Program-made: the position numbers and the translations under genes
Source of the DNA: an uncultured Clostridia bacterium
GTDB lineage: Bacteria; Bacillota; Clostridia; TANB77; CAG-508
DNA: 5,750 nt
Direction of reading: 5' to 3'
Assembly (NCBI GenBank): GCA_944391155.1
Contig: CALXSO010000034.1
Location: 1-5,750, forward strand
The notes under the pieces: model-generated
Databases searched by the model: none
What the model was told of the DNA's origin: nothing
What the model saw: the letters and a program-made list of their open reading frames with translations, nothing else
Part shown: positions 5,155-5,750 of the stretch, in pieces
Layout of the letters: every line of letters begins with the position of its first letter
How positions within the stretch are numbered: the first letter of the stretch is position 1

Positions 5155-5363
5155 TGTGGACTTATAATAAAATGTTACAGTATCCTATAAATATTAAGTG
5201 TACAGATCCAAAACTTGCTAAGGTGATTATTTCTCAATATGGTGGCCCTGATGGAGAACTTGCCGCTTCTTTGAGATATTTGTCTCAAAGATTTGGTATG
5301 CCAGATCAAAAGTCTAAAGCTATTTTGAATGATATTGGTACAGAAGAATATGTACCATTATGA
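5154..5363 (+). pseudogene. cotJC: cotJC, 5' part only: manganese-catalase-like coat protein interrupted by an element
   Basis: CotJC is a ferritin-fold, manganese-catalase-like spore coat protein of about 190 residues. Only its first 65-66 residues are here: MWTYNKMLQYPINIKCTDPK at the start, the QYGGPDGELAASLRYLSQRF block at 28-47 with the metal-ligand Glu35, and AILNDIGTEE ending at 65. In the family this is followed by (F/L)AHLEM, where the ExxH pair supplies further metal ligands. Here it reads YVPL and then stops, so the histidine, the later Glu/His ligands and about 120 residues are missing. The start at 5154 has AAAGGGGG 8 nt upstream and a Trp2 typical of the family; a reading from 5127 lacks this and lies within cotJB. 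Because a serine recombinase gene sits immediately beyond the break, the gene is most simply split by integration and might be restored by excision. Confidence 0.9.
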
Positions 5364-5413
5364 TGTCAATAGCTAAAGACAGAGATTACAATCTTAGCTA
5401 TTGACTGTAAAAT
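5340..5413. other. Inferred attachment-site junction (attL-like) of an element integrated in cotJC
   Basis: Sequence that matches cotJC ends at about 5349-5352 (after the second Glu codon of GTEE), and element sequence continues to the recombinase stop codon at 5414-5416. Large serine recombinases cross over at a short core between dissimilar attB and attP sites, so the hybrid site should span about 25 bp either side of this point. The exact crossover cannot be placed without the right-hand junction or an intact relative. Confidence 0.6.
5365..5405. repeat. 12-bp perfect inverted repeat between broken cotJC and the recombinase gene
   Basis: GTCAATAGCTAA (5365-5376) and TTAGCTATTGAC (5394-5405) are perfect inverted repeats around a 17-nt loop. 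The core TTAGCTATT recurs a third time at 5421-5429 in the recombinase 3' end. Neither side has a U-tract, so it is not a classical terminator. It may protect the 3' end of the recombinase mRNA or be part of the recombinase's recognition region. Confidence 0.6.
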
Positions 5414-5750
5414 CTATAATTTAGCTATTTTAGGATAAATATGTAACTCAAAGTTGGTTGGGTCAGAATCCTTTTTTATAGCTTTTTCTGTTTTTAAATA
5501 AGTAACTTTGCTAATTATACTTTTTAATAAAATATTTTTGTCTTCAGCTGTTTCTAAATTATAATATAAATCTATAATATTTTCTAGCTTTGGTATTATA
5601 ATTTCTTTTTGATTTTGTATTTTTAGATTTTTTTGTAATATAGAATTGTATTCTTTTAACTTACTTTCTAAACATTGAATATTATCTTTTATTGCTTTAG
5701 AACGGTTTATAAATTCGTCATTGTTGTATATTCCATTTTCTAAAAATTCA
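5414..5750 (-). CDS. Large serine recombinase, C-terminal part (runs off the right edge)
   Basis: An open frame without an internal start covers 111 codons from the right edge to a TAG at 5416-5414. Its sequence is the C-terminal region of large serine integrases: EFLENGIYNNDEFINRSKAI (starting at the edge), a charged coiled-coil stretch, IPKLENIIDLYYNLETAEDK, then ILLKSIISKVTYLKT and the closing FELHIYPKIAKL. This is the part after the zinc-ribbon DNA-binding domain, containing the coiled coil that controls integration versus excision. The catalytic serine domain and start lie outside. Such enzymes integrate and excise phages, transposons and the sigK-intervening (skin) elements of spore formers. 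The gene points at the interrupted cotJC and ends about 50 bp from it, as expected for an integrase next to its own attachment site. Family recognition is strong; integrity of the missing part is unknown. Confidence 0.88.
   Translation of the reverse strand, partial: EFLENGIYNNDEFINRSKAIKDNIQCLESKLKEYNSILQKNLKIQNQKEIIIPKLENIIDLYYNLETAEDKNILLKSIISKVTYLKTEKAIKKDSDPTNFELHIYPKIAKL

Noticed and set aside
1..5750. CRISPR array or rRNA gene
   Set aside because: No regularly spaced direct repeats and no rRNA-like conserved blocks are visible on either strand.

Overview
The window is very AT-rich DNA. Its gene content (sporulation sigma factor SigH, a cotJ spore-coat operon, a T-box leader, strong AGGAGG-type ribosome sites) points to an endospore-forming low-GC Firmicute of the class Clostridia, perhaps a gut or anaerobic lineage. 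The species cannot be told from this sequence.

Layout. Positions 1-4179 are all on the minus strand. Reading leftward from the centre there is an AlkD-type DNA alkylation repair gene (3481-4179), a membrane-anchored GH18 glycosidase (1423-3132), sigH (491-1141) behind a perfect-consensus vegetative promoter, a tRNA-Thr(GGT) (369-444), and then a separate promoter driving a T-box leader that runs off the left edge. The T-box's best-aligned specifier is ACU (Thr), so a thrS-like or threonine-related gene probably lies just outside. The plus strand carries the spore-coat operon cotJA-cotJB-cotJC (4415-5363), with overlapping genes that suggest translational coupling.

The main point of interest is the right end. 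cotJC is cut off after 69 of about 190 expected codons, inside its manganese-ligand motif. About 50 bp further on, the C-terminal part of a large serine recombinase reads toward it from the right edge; it has no start codon in the window. This is the arrangement expected if a recombinase-bearing element (prophage or skin-like intervening element) has integrated into cotJC. It raises the possibility of a developmentally excised element that restores cotJC in the sporulating mother cell. The other end of the element lies outside the window, so this remains an inference.

The intergenic regions are unusually structured: a concentric nested palindrome between the GH18 gene and sigH, a roughly 145-bp folded element between alkD and the GH18 gene, and hairpins between sigH and the tRNA, in the alkD/cotJ divergent region and at the cotJC/recombinase junction.
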